A stretch of DNA of 40,823 nt from Neobacillus jeddahensis (GCF_000612625.1 NZ_CCAS010000038.1:1-40823), one strand, 5' to 3'; positions 1 to 8,144 are shown, numbered from the stretch's first letter. Notes: generated by a model not told the origin, from the sequence alone. Program-made: numbers and translations.

Positions 1-165
1 GTAAGATAAGAAAGTATAAATTTTGACTTTGAGAATTGTCCAGCTCCAGGCGCCATCGGCTCGAGGTCACAAGCCAATCCGACCAAAAGGTTAAAGAACA
101 ACCTTTCGGCCGGCTCGTCTTGTGCTTATCGACGATTACGGGCGCCTTGCGCTTTTCTTAGTGGA
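1..165. repeat. Dispersed intergenic repeat, copy 1
   Basis: This non-coding stretch abuts the glpX stop codon. Its first ~75 bases (GATAAGAAAGTATAAATTTT, then GACTTTGAGAAT, GTCCAGCTC, GCCATCGGCTCGAGGTCACA) recur almost unchanged at about 34791-34870. The far end (GGGCGCCTTGCGCTTTTCTTA-like) resembles the end of a shorter derivative at 12624-12664. Long GC-rich stretches can fold back (GGCGCC near both ends). It looks like a member of a Bacillus intergenic repeat family and no coding potential is claimed. Confidence 0.7.
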
Positions 166-1134
166 TTAGTTTTTAAAAAAGGTCGCATCAATGTACTGCG
201 CATTTTTGGTGGCCCCGCCGACCGTGACGAACGAGCAGGTCTTCATATTTCCGTTTTCCGTTTTCTTGATTCCGCTTAAGAGCACGCCATCCGTTATGCC
301 GGTTGCAACAAAGAAGCAATCCTCTGTTTTGATAATATCATCCAATCTCAAGGGATTTTCGGGATGATCGATGCCCATGGTGCGACAACGATTCCATTCT
401 TGGTCATCTTGTGGAAGTAGTTTTGCTTGGAAGTCCCCACCTAAGCATTTTAAAGCAGTAGCCGCAATGACTCCTTCAGGTGCACCGCCCGTACCAACTA
501 AAATATCAACATCAATCCCATCCAGTGCGGTTGCGATGGCACCAGTAATATCAACATCAGAAAATAACTTGAGGCGGGCGCCTGCTGAAAGAACCTCATT
601 CATTAAGGCGGTATGACGTGGGCGATCTTGAATCATTACCGTTAAATCCTCGACCTTTTTTCCCAATGCCTTCGCTACCGCCATCATATTTTCCGTTAAC
701 GATAATTCAATATCAATACATCCTTTTGCTCCTGGGCCGACTGCTAACTTTTTCATGTACATATCTGGGGCATGCAATAAACTACCACGCTCTGCAACAG
801 CGATCACGGTTAGGGAATTTTCTTGTCCTTTTGCCATCAAGGTAGTTCCCTCGACAGGGTCCACCGCAATATCCACTAGTGGACCGACTCCCGTTCCAAG
901 CTCTTCATTAATATAAAGCATGGGGGCCTCATCCATTTCCCCTTCACCGATGACAATTTTTCCGTTCATGTCGATTGTGTTCATACGCTCCCGCATCGCA
1001 CCAGTACCCGCACCATCTGCTTCTAGTTTATTTCCCTTTCCAATCCATGGATAAGCAGCGATGGCTGCCTGTTGAGAGACAGCAAGAAAATCCATCACTA
1101 ATCCTTGTGTACAGACCCGGCTTTTTGTTTGCAT
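166..1134 (-). CDS. glpX: Class II fructose-1,6-bisphosphatase / sedoheptulose-1,7-bisphosphatase (GlpX)
   Basis: This 322-residue cytosolic sugar bisphosphatase has the usual GlpX length. The family's metal and phosphate motifs are visible: GEGEMDEAP (about 63-71), DPVEGT (92-97), and GTGGAPEG in the C-terminal half. The ATG at 1134 is preceded by GGAGGAT at a 7-base spacing, which fixes the start. It lies 66 bases downstream of the RpiB-like gene and is probably co-transcribed with it. GlpX enzymes normally serve gluconeogenesis, but the family also hydrolyses sedoheptulose 1,7-bisphosphate (for example in the Bacillus methanolicus RuMP pathway). The setting beside a tetrulose-type pathway and a class I aldolase suggests that role here; this is inference. 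The family call is near certain, the physiological substrate is not. Confidence 0.93.
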   Translation of the reverse strand: MQTKSRVCTQGLVMDFLAVSQQAAIAAYPWIGKGNKLEADGAGTGAMRERMNTIDMNGKIVIGEGEMDEAPMLYINEELGTGVGPLVDIAVDPVEGTTLMAKGQENSLTVIAVAERGSLLHAPDMYMKKLAVGPGAKGCIDIELSLTENMMAVAKALGKKVEDLTVMIQDRPRHTALMNEVLSAGARLKLFSDVDITGAIATALDGIDVDILVGTGGAPEGVIAATALKCLGGDFQAKLLPQDDQEWNRCRTMGIDHPENPLRLDDIIKTEDCFFVATGITDGVLLSGIKKTENGNMKTCSFVTVGGATKNAQYIDATFFKN

Positions 1135-1200
1135 ATTGTTATCCTCCAGTTAATCAGTTTCTTTTGAAGGCTGTCGCAGCTCGCTCATCTGATTTAACTC

Positions 1201-1665
1201 TTAACAGCATGAACCGTTTAGAAGAAATTCTTTTTCTTTATCCATGATTTGGTCGATTTTTCTTGCGGAGTTCCCACCTTGGAAGGAAACCTTCAGGTAG
1301 GCCTCTGCGACCTTCTTAGCCAGTTCCACACCGATGACTTTCGCGCCTATTGTCATGATTTGCGCATTGTTGCTTAGCTGGGCCCGTTCAGCTGAAAAGA
1401 CATCATGGCACTGGGCGGAGCGAATACCTGGAACCTTATTGGCAGCAATCGACATTCCGATGCCAGTGCCACAAAATAGAATCCCTCGGTCCAGTTTGTT
1501 CGCCATGATATCCGTTGCTACCTGAAAGGCAACCCCAGGATAGTCGACTTCGTCATTAGAATAGCAACCATAGTCAACGACTTCATGACCTAAGCTAGTA
1601 ATATATAACTTTACTTCCTCTTTCATTTGAAAGGCATTGTGATCTGATCCGACGCCGATTTTCAC
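1201..1665 (-). CDS. rpiB: RpiB/LacAB-family sugar-phosphate isomerase, possibly D-erythrulose-4-phosphate isomerase
   Basis: The protein has 154 residues from the GTG at 1665. A GTG nine bases upstream abuts the GGAG ribosome site and is spaced too close, so the inner GTG is preferred. RpiB hallmarks are present: SDH (7-9), DYP (41-43), the catalytic-loop cysteine C65 in FCGTGIGMS, H87 in QCHD, and the SNN of the phosphate-binding loop (98-100). RpiB interconverts ribose 5-phosphate and ribulose 5-phosphate. Close relatives EryI and DerI act on D-erythrulose 4-phosphate to give D-erythrose 4-phosphate. Given the neighbouring DhaKL and TpiA paralogue, I infer the tetrose activity. It is the first gene of the leftward transcript with glpX. 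The C-terminal Cys-Cys is unusual and of unknown meaning. Confidence 0.9.
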   Translation of the reverse strand: MKIGVGSDHNAFQMKEEVKLYITSLGHEVVDYGCYSNDEVDYPGVAFQVATDIMANKLDRGILFCGTGIGMSIAANKVPGIRSAQCHDVFSAERAQLSNNAQIMTIGAKVIGVELAKKVAEAYLKVSFQGGNSARKIDQIMDKEKEFLLNGSCC

Positions 1666-1694
1666 GATTATCACTCCAATTTGTTTTATTTATC

Positions 1695-1726
1695 TGTATT
1701 CTTTCATTTATTTTCGTTTATGTCAA
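1695..1726 (-). promoter_or_regulatory. Sigma-A-type promoter for rpiB-glpX
   Basis: On the minus strand a perfect TTGACA (1726-1721) is followed at about 18 bases by AGAATA (1702-1697). The -35 box lies in the 18-base gap between the two arms of the inverted repeat at 1701-1758, so a protein bound there would cover the promoter. Confidence 0.55.
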
Positions 1727-1758
1727 TATTATTCTTTGTAAACGAAAAATAATGAAAG
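1701..1758. promoter_or_regulatory. Inverted-repeat operator at rpiB promoter (candidate DeoR-family site)
   Basis: The left arm at 1701-1720 is the reverse complement of TAAACGAAAATAAATGAAAG. The right arm at 1739-1758 is TAAACGAAAAATAATGAAAG. The arms match at 18 of 20 positions across an 18-base gap. Related 20-mers occur by the next promoter, before dhaK and before the deoR-type gene, so the cluster's own DeoR-family protein is the likely ligand. Binding is inferred. Confidence 0.65.
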
Positions 1759-1868
1759 CAAATGAATTTAAAAATAATAGTGTTTTCGGAGTATAAAAGT
1801 GAATATATAAGGGATAAATATGGAAATTTGTTAATTATATAAAAAAATTCAACTTATTTAAATTATTT

Positions 1869-1935
1869 TTTTCATTTATTTTCAATTGAAAAAAACCTCT
1901 AAAAAAACAATTGACAAAACAAAAACAAATGATAA
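1869..1935. promoter_or_regulatory. Second inverted-repeat operator plus sigma-A promoter for the rightward operon
   Basis: The left arm 1869-1888 matches the reverse-complement motif at 16 of 20 positions. The right arm 1916-1935 (AAAACAAAAACAAATGATAA) matches the direct motif at about 15 of 20. They are separated by 27 bases, about one helical turn more than at the rpiB operator. A perfect -35 TTGACA (1911-1916) lies at the right arm. TAATAT (1933-1938, spacing 16) is the best -10. This promoter would give a leader of about 80 bases before the gene at 2027. Confidence 0.55.
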
Positions 1936-1973
1936 TATTCTAAATAGATAAACAACTTATTTGCTGATTGATT

Positions 1974-1989
1974 TTGCAAACGCTTGCTG
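1974..1989 (+). promoter_or_regulatory. Weak cre-like site in the leader of the rightward operon
   Basis: TTGCAAACGCTTGCTG lies downstream of the inferred transcription start. It matches the CcpA cre consensus at its core (TG..A.CG) but departs at three positions of the right half. A site here could act as a roadblock for CcpA repression. It is weaker than the cre at 3854. Confidence 0.35.
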
Positions 1990-2026
1990 AGATTAAGGGT
2001 TCAATCTAAAAAGGGGGAATTAGCAA

Positions 2027-2857
2027 ATGACGATTAAGTTTGGTTGTCACGGATCAACGTGGGTACTTGATTATGACGAGAAAGTGGACTGCTTAGATCA
2101 TCTCTTGGATACCGTCAAGAAGGCTGGTTTTAAAGGGATTGATGTTCAGTATGCACTATTGGGGCAATACAATGAGGCTCCAGAAAAACTGAAAGAGAAA
2201 CTTGACAGTATGGGTCTTGAATTAGCGGCCTTGACGTTACCTTTCAGTTGGGAAAGTGATCATGAATCAGAAGAAGAGAAGCAACGGGCAGATTATTATA
2301 TAAATTATTTAAAACACTTCCCAAATGCAAAATTAAATCTACCAGCGCGTGTAGGTCCGAATCGCGACAATTTAGTAAAAAGACAACGAGACATTATTAG
2401 TTGTGTAAATGCTGTTGGAAAACGAGCGACTGAAAACGGTGTAGTCGCAGTATTTCACCCCCATTCACCTGCAACTTCTTACTTTAGAATTGAAAGCGAT
2501 TATGCACTCCTTTTTGAAGAATTAGACACAAGATATGTGGGCTATACTCCAGATGTAGGCCATATTGCCGCTGGTGGAATGGATCCAGTCGAAGTGGTTC
2601 GAAACCATCTCTCCATCATCAAGCATGTACATTTTAAAGATTGTTCGAACAGGTTTGAGTGGAAAAAGATGGGCTACGGCGATATTGATTTCCCGGCAAT
2701 TGTTCAAGCGCTTGTTGATTATGGTTATGATGGTTGGATTATGGTCGAGGAAGAAACAGAAGAAACAAAAACCAATGCTGATCAATGTATCCATGATATT
2801 AGTGGCTATGTGGATGAAAAATTGAAGCCGATTATTAATGGGGTGAAAATCTCGTGA
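2027..2857 (+). CDS. IolE-like sugar-phosphate isomerase/epimerase or dehydratase (xylose-isomerase-like TIM barrel)
   Basis: This 276-residue cytosolic protein belongs to the AP-endonuclease-2/xylose-isomerase-like TIM-barrel superfamily (COG1082). It contains inosose dehydratases (IolE), hydroxypyruvate isomerases and 3-oxo-isoapionate decarboxylases. Likely divalent-metal and substrate residues are visible: H144/H146 in FHPHS, D176 and H179 in PDVGH, H200/H202 and D205 in HVHFKD, and a C-terminal EEE cluster (241-243). AAGGGGGAA precedes the ATG. It is the first gene of the rightward operon and overlaps the next by four bases (GTGA), so they are translationally coupled. The exact reaction cannot be read from sequence. 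Epimerase, dehydratase and decarboxylase all remain possible. Confidence 0.8.
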   Translation: MTIKFGCHGSTWVLDYDEKVDCLDHLLDTVKKAGFKGIDVQYALLGQYNEAPEKLKEKLDSMGLELAALTLPFSWESDHESEEEKQRADYYINYLKHFPNAKLNLPARVGPNRDNLVKRQRDIISCVNAVGKRATENGVVAVFHPHSPATSYFRIESDYALLFEELDTRYVGYTPDVGHIAAGGMDPVEVVRNHLSIIKHVHFKDCSNRFEWKKMGYGDIDFPAIVQALVDYGYDGWIMVEEETEETKTNADQCIHDISGYVDEKLKPIINGVKIS

Positions 2858-3753
2858 GGAACCGACATATTCCTTCCCTGCTTGTTACCGAAGTGTTCTT
2901 TCCTGTAAAAGATGAAAAGGGGTTCGCAGCAAGTGTTGTCGAGAAATTGGGGGCAGAAGGATTCTATCAATCTTTCGAAATTGGTACAGGTTATGATCAA
3001 GAGGATCGAAAAAGGATTTTACAAGCAAAGGAAAAAAATAATCTATCGATTCTACAGTGGTTAACCTTTTTAACCTATAAGACAGACCTAAATGTCTCGG
3101 CGCTTGATGCGCAATTGAGAGAAAAAACCATTAGAGAAATTAAAGCTAGTTTATATCTAGCGGCCGAGTGTGGCGTGTCAACGGTTGCTTTGGTACCTGG
3201 ACCGGATCCGGGCGCACACTTGCGAAAGGCAGGACTGGAAGCATTCTTTGAAAGTCTCTGTGAAATTTGTGAGGAAGCCGCTACGTTTAATATGCATGTG
3301 TCGGTAGAAGCGATGGACCGAGAAGTGCATAAAAAGCGGGTGTTAGGGCTAACAAGTGAAGCGGTTCCTATTATTGAAAAAGTAAGAGCGCACTATCAAA
3401 ATGTCGGGCTAGTTTTTGATACCGCTCATGTCACGCTAAATGGTGAAGAGATCTTTACCTCACTGGAATTAGCAAGGCCAGTGATGGACCGCCTTCATTT
3501 TGCGAATGTTGTCGTGGATCCGAAGAGCGATTTATATGGGGATCATCATATGCCTATTGGTGAACCAGGATTTCTAACGTTGGATAAAATGACGCAAATT
3601 TTGCAAAGGGTGGATGAACTCGGCATTCAGTCTGAACATGGCTTGCCTGTAACGATTGAAGTGCAGGGAAGAGACCATAACGATCATTTTGCCAATGAAA
3701 AATCGATTAGAGCCATTTTAGAACAAGCCTTGAATTTAGTTGGGAGTAAGTAA
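2854..3753 (+). CDS. Xylose-isomerase-like TIM-barrel protein, sugar epimerase/isomerase family (paralogue of 9057-9956)
   Basis: The product has 299 residues from a GTG that overlaps the preceding stop; GGGGTG upstream serves as the ribosome site. The superfamily metal-site pattern is visible: E152 in VEAMDR, D189 and H192 in FDTAH, H215 in LHFAN, H231/H232 in GDHHMPIG, and E269 in IEVQGRD. It aligns without gaps to the protein at 9057-9956, about 52% identical by hand count. EryC-type tetrulose-phosphate 3-epimerases and many other enzymes fall in this superfamily. A role in converting an erythrulose-phosphate isomer would suit the neighbours but is inference. Confidence 0.78.
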   Translation: MRNRHIPSLLVTEVFFPVKDEKGFAASVVEKLGAEGFYQSFEIGTGYDQEDRKRILQAKEKNNLSILQWLTFLTYKTDLNVSALDAQLREKTIREIKASLYLAAECGVSTVALVPGPDPGAHLRKAGLEAFFESLCEICEEAATFNMHVSVEAMDREVHKKRVLGLTSEAVPIIEKVRAHYQNVGLVFDTAHVTLNGEEIFTSLELARPVMDRLHFANVVVDPKSDLYGDHHMPIGEPGFLTLDKMTQILQRVDELGIQSEHGLPVTIEVQGRDHNDHFANEKSIRAILEQALNLVGSK

Positions 3754-3808
3754 GCTCATTTTCAATAGAATAGAAGAATAAATGCTATTAAATTTTACCA
3801 ATCACTCT

Positions 3809-3846
3809 ATCCTTTTCTCGCCGCAAAAGAAGGGGATGCTTTTTTC
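3809..3846 (+). terminator. Weak hairpin with T-run between the epimerase gene and the transporter
   Basis: ATCCTTTTCT (3809-3818) pairs with AGAAGGGGAT (3828-3837) with two G-U pairs, followed by GCTTTTTT. It lies just before the transporter promoter and could end the first transcript, fully or partly. Confidence 0.45.
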
Positions 3847-3853
3847 GACACCC

Positions 3854-3883
3854 TTGAAAGCGCTATCTAAGGTTTGATATAAA
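3854..3883 (+). promoter_or_regulatory. Sigma-A promoter with overlapping cre site for the MFS transporter
   Basis: TTGAAA (3854-3859) and TATAAA (3878-3883) are spaced 18 bases apart. TTGAAAGCGCTATCTA (3854-3869) fits the cre consensus WTGNNARCGNWWWCAW at every position but one. A cre covering the -35 box implies direct CcpA repression of the transporter when preferred carbon sources are present. Confidence 0.65.
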
Positions 3884-3913
3884 ATTGAACGATAAAAAGG
3901 TAGGAGGAACAGT

Positions 3914-5233
3914 ATGAAAACAGAACAAGCGCTTCAGGCAGATCTGCCCGTCCAGGCAGCGAAAACGAAGAAGAATTTCCGTTGGACCGTTGTTATTTGG
4001 CTGCTAATTGGGGGAATTATTAACTATCTTGATCGAACAAACCTTTCCATTGCAGCTCCAGCAATGATTGAGGAGTTAAACTTAAATATGACGCATATTG
4101 GTCTTTTAGGTACGATTTTTTCTTGGACCTATGCCGTCATGCAGCTTCCTTCCGGTTGGTTAATTGATAAATTTGGTGCGAAGCGCGTTTATTCGATTGC
4201 GGTTCTGTGGTGGAGTGTTGCCACAGCATTAACGGGTGCGTGTAACAAAATGCTCACTTTAATTGGAGCCAGATTCTTACTTGGCGTCGGGGAAGCACCG
4301 TGTATGCCGTCTAATGCAAAAATTACCGCGCAATGGTTTCCGAAAAGTGAACGCGGCTTAGCAACAGGGTTCTGGGATGCCTCTTCGAAAGTGGGACCGG
4401 CTCTTGCACCACCCATTCTCGTAGCCATTCAAATGGCATTTGGCTGGCGTGCATTATTTTTCATTACTGGTGCTATTGGTATTGTGTTTATCCTTCTATT
4501 TATGAAGTTTTATAAATCGCCAGATCAAAGTAAACTGCTTTCTAAAGAAGAATATGACTATATTAAGGCTGAAGGCGGCGCAAGCAACGATTCCGTTGAA
4601 TCGACGAATATTAAATGGAGAGAGTTGTTTAAGTATAAAAGTGTTTGGGGAATGATCTTTGGCTTCTTCTGTACCATTTGGATTTGGAATATCTTCCTTA
4701 CTTTCTTACCATTATATCTATTAAACACGCAGAATGTTAGCTTTAAAGAGCTCGGTATTTATGCCGCTATCCCTTGGGTTGGCGGGATTGTTGGTAACCT
4801 TGGCGGCGGTTATATCACAAAAGTGTTAGCTGATAAGAAAATTTGTTCACCTATCAACGCGAAACGTGGACTTATTGCTGTCAGTGCTCTATTAGCTGCA
4901 GTATTTGTGATTATCCTTCCATTTGTGCATGGATTAGCGATTACGATTACATTAATGACACTTGCTCTATGTGTTATTTCAGCGATTACAGGCAGTGCTT
5001 GGGCATTGTCAGGTGACGTTGCGCCACCTGCTATGGTGGGTTCTGTCGGGGCCATTCAAAACTTCGGCGGTTACTTTGGCGGGGCATTTGCACCATTAGT
5101 AACAGGGATTATCTTAGATTCAACCGGTTCTTATTCGATCGCCTTTATCTCCGGTGGGATCATCGCTGGATTTGCTGCCTTCTTCTATTGGTTTATCGTT
5201 AAAGAGCCTATTAAACCTGCAGAAGCAAAATAG
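3914..5233 (+). CDS. MFS transporter, anion:cation symporter (ACS) family, probable sugar-acid or sugar uptake
   Basis: This 439-residue inner-membrane protein has about 12 hydrophobic segments. The N-terminal signature INYLDRTNLSIAAP is typical of ACS-family hexuronate, glucarate, galactonate and similar proton symporters. The cytoplasmic loop after TM2 (WLIDKFGAKR) carries the MFS A-motif pattern. GGTAGGAGGAACAG places the ribosome site well for the ATG at 3914. It has its own cre-overlapped promoter and lies between the TIM-barrel pair and dhaKL, so it is likely the uptake route for the pathway substrate. ACS carriers usually favour carboxylated substrates, a hint that the pathway may begin with a sugar acid or keto acid. 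Specificity is not determinable here. Confidence 0.88.
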   Translation: MKTEQALQADLPVQAAKTKKNFRWTVVIWLLIGGIINYLDRTNLSIAAPAMIEELNLNMTHIGLLGTIFSWTYAVMQLPSGWLIDKFGAKRVYSIAVLWWSVATALTGACNKMLTLIGARFLLGVGEAPCMPSNAKITAQWFPKSERGLATGFWDASSKVGPALAPPILVAIQMAFGWRALFFITGAIGIVFILLFMKFYKSPDQSKLLSKEEYDYIKAEGGASNDSVESTNIKWRELFKYKSVWGMIFGFFCTIWIWNIFLTFLPLYLLNTQNVSFKELGIYAAIPWVGGIVGNLGGGYITKVLADKKICSPINAKRGLIAVSALLAAVFVIILPFVHGLAITITLMTLALCVISAITGSAWALSGDVAPPAMVGSVGAIQNFGGYFGGAFAPLVTGIILDSTGSYSIAFISGGIIAGFAAFFYWFIVKEPIKPAEAK

Positions 5234-5244
5234 TTAAATGAATA

Positions 5245-5275
5245 AGAGGGCTGTTAATCACAGCCTTCTTGTTGT
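5245..5275 (+). terminator. Rho-independent terminator after the MFS gene
   Basis: AGAGGGCTGT (5245-5254) pairs with ACAGCCTTCT (5260-5269) around the loop TAATC, followed by a T-rich tail. It sits 11 bases after the stop codon. Confidence 0.75.
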
Positions 5276-5347
5276 TTTACCATAATTTCTATGATGAATA
5301 TGTAGGTTTTTGTCGAAAAAGGATAAAAAATTTCACTAATATGAAAA

Positions 5348-5408
5348 TTGACACAATTTATTTCAGGGTATATGATAATAAATAAAAATAAACAATAAAA
5401 AACGAAAG
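5348..5408 (+). promoter_or_regulatory. Strong sigma-A promoter and operator for dhaKL
   Basis: TTGACA (5348-5353) and TATGAT (5371-5376) are separated by 17 bases. Downstream, 5389-5408 reads TAAACAATAAAAAACGAAAG, matching the operator motif at 16 of 20 positions. A poor inverted arm at 5355-5370 would give the same 18-base gap as the rpiB operator. Together they suggest repression by the cluster's DeoR-family regulator. Confidence 0.65.
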
Positions 5409-5444
5409 TCTACATTTTGTTTTTACTTGAGAGGAGATGCTGGT

Positions 5445-6464
5445 TTGAAAAAAGTGATTAACAATCCTGAACAAGTTGTAGAAGAAACGATCGAGGGTTT
5501 CTTGGCAGCCTATAAAAGGTCTTATCAAAAAGTAGAAAATGTAAACGGTATCGTTCGGCGTGATCGGAAAGATAAAGTCGCGATTGTTACGGGCGGTGGC
5601 AGTGGACACGAGCCCTTATTTTTAGGATTAATTGGCGAGGGACTTGCCGATGGCGTCACTCTTGGAAACGTATTTGCTGCTCCACCGCCAACGAATGTGT
5701 TTGAAGTGGCAAAAGCTGTGGATGCTGGTAAGGGAGTTCTCTTTATTTACGGTAATTATTCTGGCGATGTTCTAAACTTTGGCATGGCAGTCGAATTACT
5801 TGAAATGGAAGGGATTACGACGAATACGGTCTTAGTGACGGATGATGTTGCCTCCGCTCCAACAGAGCGAAAAGACGAGCGCAGAGGAATAGCTGGCGAT
5901 ATTTTTGTGGTTAAAATCGCTGGTGCGGCTGCGGAAAAGGGCCTGTCATTAGAAGAAGTCACGAAGGTTACCCAAAAAGCGAATGATCATACTTTCTCTA
6001 TTGGCGTTGCCTTAGCTCCTGGGACAATACCAGGCGCGACTGAGCTCCCATATACACTGGCAGATGATGAATTAGAAGTTGGGATGGGCATTCATGGCGA
6101 GCCTGGAATGGAACGGACGAAGATGATGCCAGCGGATGCTTTAACGGATAAGCTATTGGAAAAATTGCTAGCGGAAAGTAATCTTCAGTCTGGAGATGAA
6201 GTGGCGGTATTAGTGAATGGTTTAGGCTCCACAACCTTAATGGAATTATTTATAGTCAACCGACGAGTAGCGAAGGTTCTGGAGGAAAAAGGAATTCAAG
6301 CCTATGACATGGATGTTAACAGCTATTGTACAACACAGGAAATGGCGGGCTTCTCTATTACACTATTGAAGCTAGATAATGAATTAAAAGATTACTATAG
6401 TGCCCCGGCCGTTTCACCATATTATAAAAAAGAAAGTATTGGGGGGAACGTTTATGCCAAATAG
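5445..6464 (+). CDS. dhaK: DhaK-type kinase subunit, probable erythrulose/dihydroxyacetone kinase
   Basis: The protein has 339 residues from the TTG at 5445. GAGAGGAG lies 8 bases upstream, and the start MKKVINNPEQ is typical of DhaK; a TTG 18 bases earlier lies within the ribosome site. DhaK binds the ketose covalently through a histidine, seen here as H217 in GIHGEPGME. GGGSGHEP (50-57) is the ligand-loop motif and D108 lies in GNYSGDVLNF. No DhaM phosphotransferase gene is in the window, so either DhaL uses ATP directly or DhaM is elsewhere. The TpiA-like and RpiB-like neighbours suggest L-erythrulose as substrate, as in mycobacterial LerK. Dihydroxyacetone remains the alternative. Confidence 0.9.
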   Translation: MKKVINNPEQVVEETIEGFLAAYKRSYQKVENVNGIVRRDRKDKVAIVTGGGSGHEPLFLGLIGEGLADGVTLGNVFAAPPPTNVFEVAKAVDAGKGVLFIYGNYSGDVLNFGMAVELLEMEGITTNTVLVTDDVASAPTERKDERRGIAGDIFVVKIAGAAAEKGLSLEEVTKVTQKANDHTFSIGVALAPGTIPGATELPYTLADDELEVGMGIHGEPGMERTKMMPADALTDKLLEKLLAESNLQSGDEVAVLVNGLGSTTLMELFIVNRRVAKVLEEKGIQAYDMDVNSYCTTQEMAGFSITLLKLDNELKDYYSAPAVSPYYKKESIGGNVYAK

Positions 6465-7122
6465 TTTACAAGAAGTTCAATTAAATGCTGTCCAAGTTAA
6501 GGAAATGTTTCTATATGTGGGAGAAAAGGTTCGTGAGAACAAGCCGTTGTTAACCAAAATTGATAGCGCGATCGGTGATGGAGATCATGGGATTGGCATG
6601 TCTGTTGGGTTTACAAAAGCAGAAGAAGGCTTGCGTCAAAAAGAATTCACTACCATTAATGATGTCTTTAAAACGATTGGGATGTCGATGATTTCTACGA
6701 TGGGCGGAGCTTCCGGGGTTATTTTTGGGACATTTTTTATTGGTGGAGTAAAGGGACTTGACCCACAAGAAGTGCTGACCTTGCCATTATTAGCACAAAT
6801 TCTGGAGGGCTCTGTGAGTTCGATTAAGCAACGCGGGAAGGCTGAACGAGGAGATAAGACGATGATTGACGCGCTTGAGCCAGCGGTTGAGGGGTTAAAG
6901 CAAAGTGTGATCGGAAATCAGAGCTTACTAGAAGGGCTTAAAGTTGCGGAAAGCCTTGCCGAAAAGGGAGTAGAACAAACGAAGGAATATGTTGCGAAGT
7001 TTGGTCGTGCGAAGGCGCTTGGTGAAAGGGCGATTGGTCATCAGGATGCAGGGGCAACAACTGTTTGGATTATGTTTACAGCAATGCGGGAATGGGTCGA
7101 GAATGCTATCAACCAAGAATAG
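6454..7122 (+). CDS. dhaL: DhaL-type nucleotide-binding kinase subunit
   Basis: The protein has 222 residues from the ATG at 6454, which overlaps the end of dhaK by 11 bases; GGGGGGAACG is the ribosome site. The Mg-nucleotide motif DSAIGDGDHG (37-46) is intact with the three conserved aspartates, and STMGGASGVIFGTFF and GAxxRGDKT-like segments follow. DhaL holds ADP/ATP and phosphorylates the ketose bound to DhaK. Overlap with dhaK indicates translational coupling and a 1:1 complex. Lengths near 210-220 residues are normal for free-standing DhaL. Confidence 0.9.
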   Translation: MPNSLQEVQLNAVQVKEMFLYVGEKVRENKPLLTKIDSAIGDGDHGIGMSVGFTKAEEGLRQKEFTTINDVFKTIGMSMISTMGGASGVIFGTFFIGGVKGLDPQEVLTLPLLAQILEGSVSSIKQRGKAERGDKTMIDALEPAVEGLKQSVIGNQSLLEGLKVAESLAEKGVEQTKEYVAKFGRAKALGERAIGHQDAGATTVWIMFTAMREWVENAINQE

Positions 7123-7173
7123 GACAGATAAGAAACTTCAGTTAGAACTCAATCATGAATAGGAGGAAAATAC

Positions 7174-8106
7174 ATGCGTTCCACTACAAAGTTTCAGGGA
7201 ATTATTCCACCAGTATCGATCATCTTTAATGACCGAGGGGAATTGGATAAAAAGGGAATGGCGACCGTTATCGACTTTTTAATTGATGCTGGCGTCGATG
7301 GTTTGTTTTTTCTAGGAAGTGGTGGAGAGTTCTCACAAATGTCCGTGGAGGAACGCAAGGAAGTTGCGTCCTTTACAACGGAATATGTCAATGGCAGAGT
7401 TCCCGTCTTAATTGGGACGGGAAGTACAAGCACCCGTGAAGTAGTCCTGTTAAGTCAGCATGCGGAGAAAGTCGGCGCTGATGCGGTGGTCATCATTAAT
7501 CCGTACTATTGGGCTTTGACAGAGGAAAATTTATTTGCTCATTATAGCGAGATTGCCAATTCTGTTCATTTACCAATTTTACTTTATAACTTCCCGACCT
7601 TATCGGGGCAGGATTTGAGTCCTGAATTCGTCCTCCAATTAGTTGAAAAGCATGAAAACATCGTCGGGATTAAGGAGACCGTCGAAAACATCGCCCATAT
7701 TCGCGATATGATTTTAACGGTTAAAGGGAAGTTTCCAGACTTTGTCGTGTTCTCTGGCTTCGATGATCATTTATTCCCAACCTTGAGTCTTGGCGGGGAT
7801 GGAGCCATTAGTGCCAGTGTCAATTTCGCCCCAGAGCTTGCGATAGGTGTCTACAAGGCATTCAAAGAAAATCGTATCGATCAAGCCGTAGCCTTACATA
7901 AACGCCTAGCCTTTATACCGACGATGTACAAACTAGATTCCCCTTTTGTCAATGTGGTGAAAGAAGCAATGAAGTTGAGAGGACTGGATATTTCAACACA
8001 TGTACTACCACCAGCACGCTCCCTTAATAATGAAAAGCTTGCCGAACTGAAAACCATACTGGTGAAGGCGGAATTGCTGCCAGACCCAAGTGGTGTGCAA
8101 GTGTAA
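7174..8106 (+). CDS. DapA/NanA-family (class I) lyase or aldolase, 2-keto-acid type
   Basis: This 310-residue TIM-barrel protein is of the dihydrodipicolinate synthase/N-acetylneuraminate lyase family. The Schiff-base lysine is K167 in VGIKET, the catalytic tyrosine is Y138 in LLYNFP, and GSGGEF (48-53) occupies the carboxylate-binding loop. It resembles 2-keto-3-deoxy sugar-acid aldolases (YagE/YjhH type) more than biosynthetic DapA, mainly from its catabolic context and C-terminal extension. Family members cleave 2-keto acids to pyruvate plus an aldehyde or dehydrate related acids. Its presence suggests the island handles a sugar acid as well as a phosphorylated ketose. GGAGG lies 8 bases before the ATG. 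Substrate unknown. Confidence 0.85.
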   Translation: MRSTTKFQGIIPPVSIIFNDRGELDKKGMATVIDFLIDAGVDGLFFLGSGGEFSQMSVEERKEVASFTTEYVNGRVPVLIGTGSTSTREVVLLSQHAEKVGADAVVIINPYYWALTEENLFAHYSEIANSVHLPILLYNFPTLSGQDLSPEFVLQLVEKHENIVGIKETVENIAHIRDMILTVKGKFPDFVVFSGFDDHLFPTLSLGGDGAISASVNFAPELAIGVYKAFKENRIDQAVALHKRLAFIPTMYKLDSPFVNVVKEAMKLRGLDISTHVLPPARSLNNEKLAELKTILVKAELLPDPSGVQV

Positions 8107-8119
8107 AACTATTTGAAAA

Positions 8120-8144
8120 AGATCTCCGCGATGGGATCTTTTTT
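8120..8144 (+). terminator. Short attenuator-like hairpin inside the operon
   Basis: AGATCTC (8120-8126) pairs with GGGATCT (8133-8139, one G-U) and is followed by six T. It sits between the DapA-family gene and the aldolase gene with no evident promoter after it, so it may lower, rather than stop, downstream transcription. Confidence 0.5.

Noticed and set aside
371..845. Plus-strand frames opposite glpX
   Set aside because: They are shadows of glpX: no ribosome sites, no recognisable domains, and glpX is clearly coding on the other strand.
7174..8106. Biosynthetic dihydrodipicolinate synthase (lysine pathway)
   Set aside because: The context is sugar catabolic, without asd, dapB or other lysine genes, and the sequence looks closer to keto-acid aldolases of the family.
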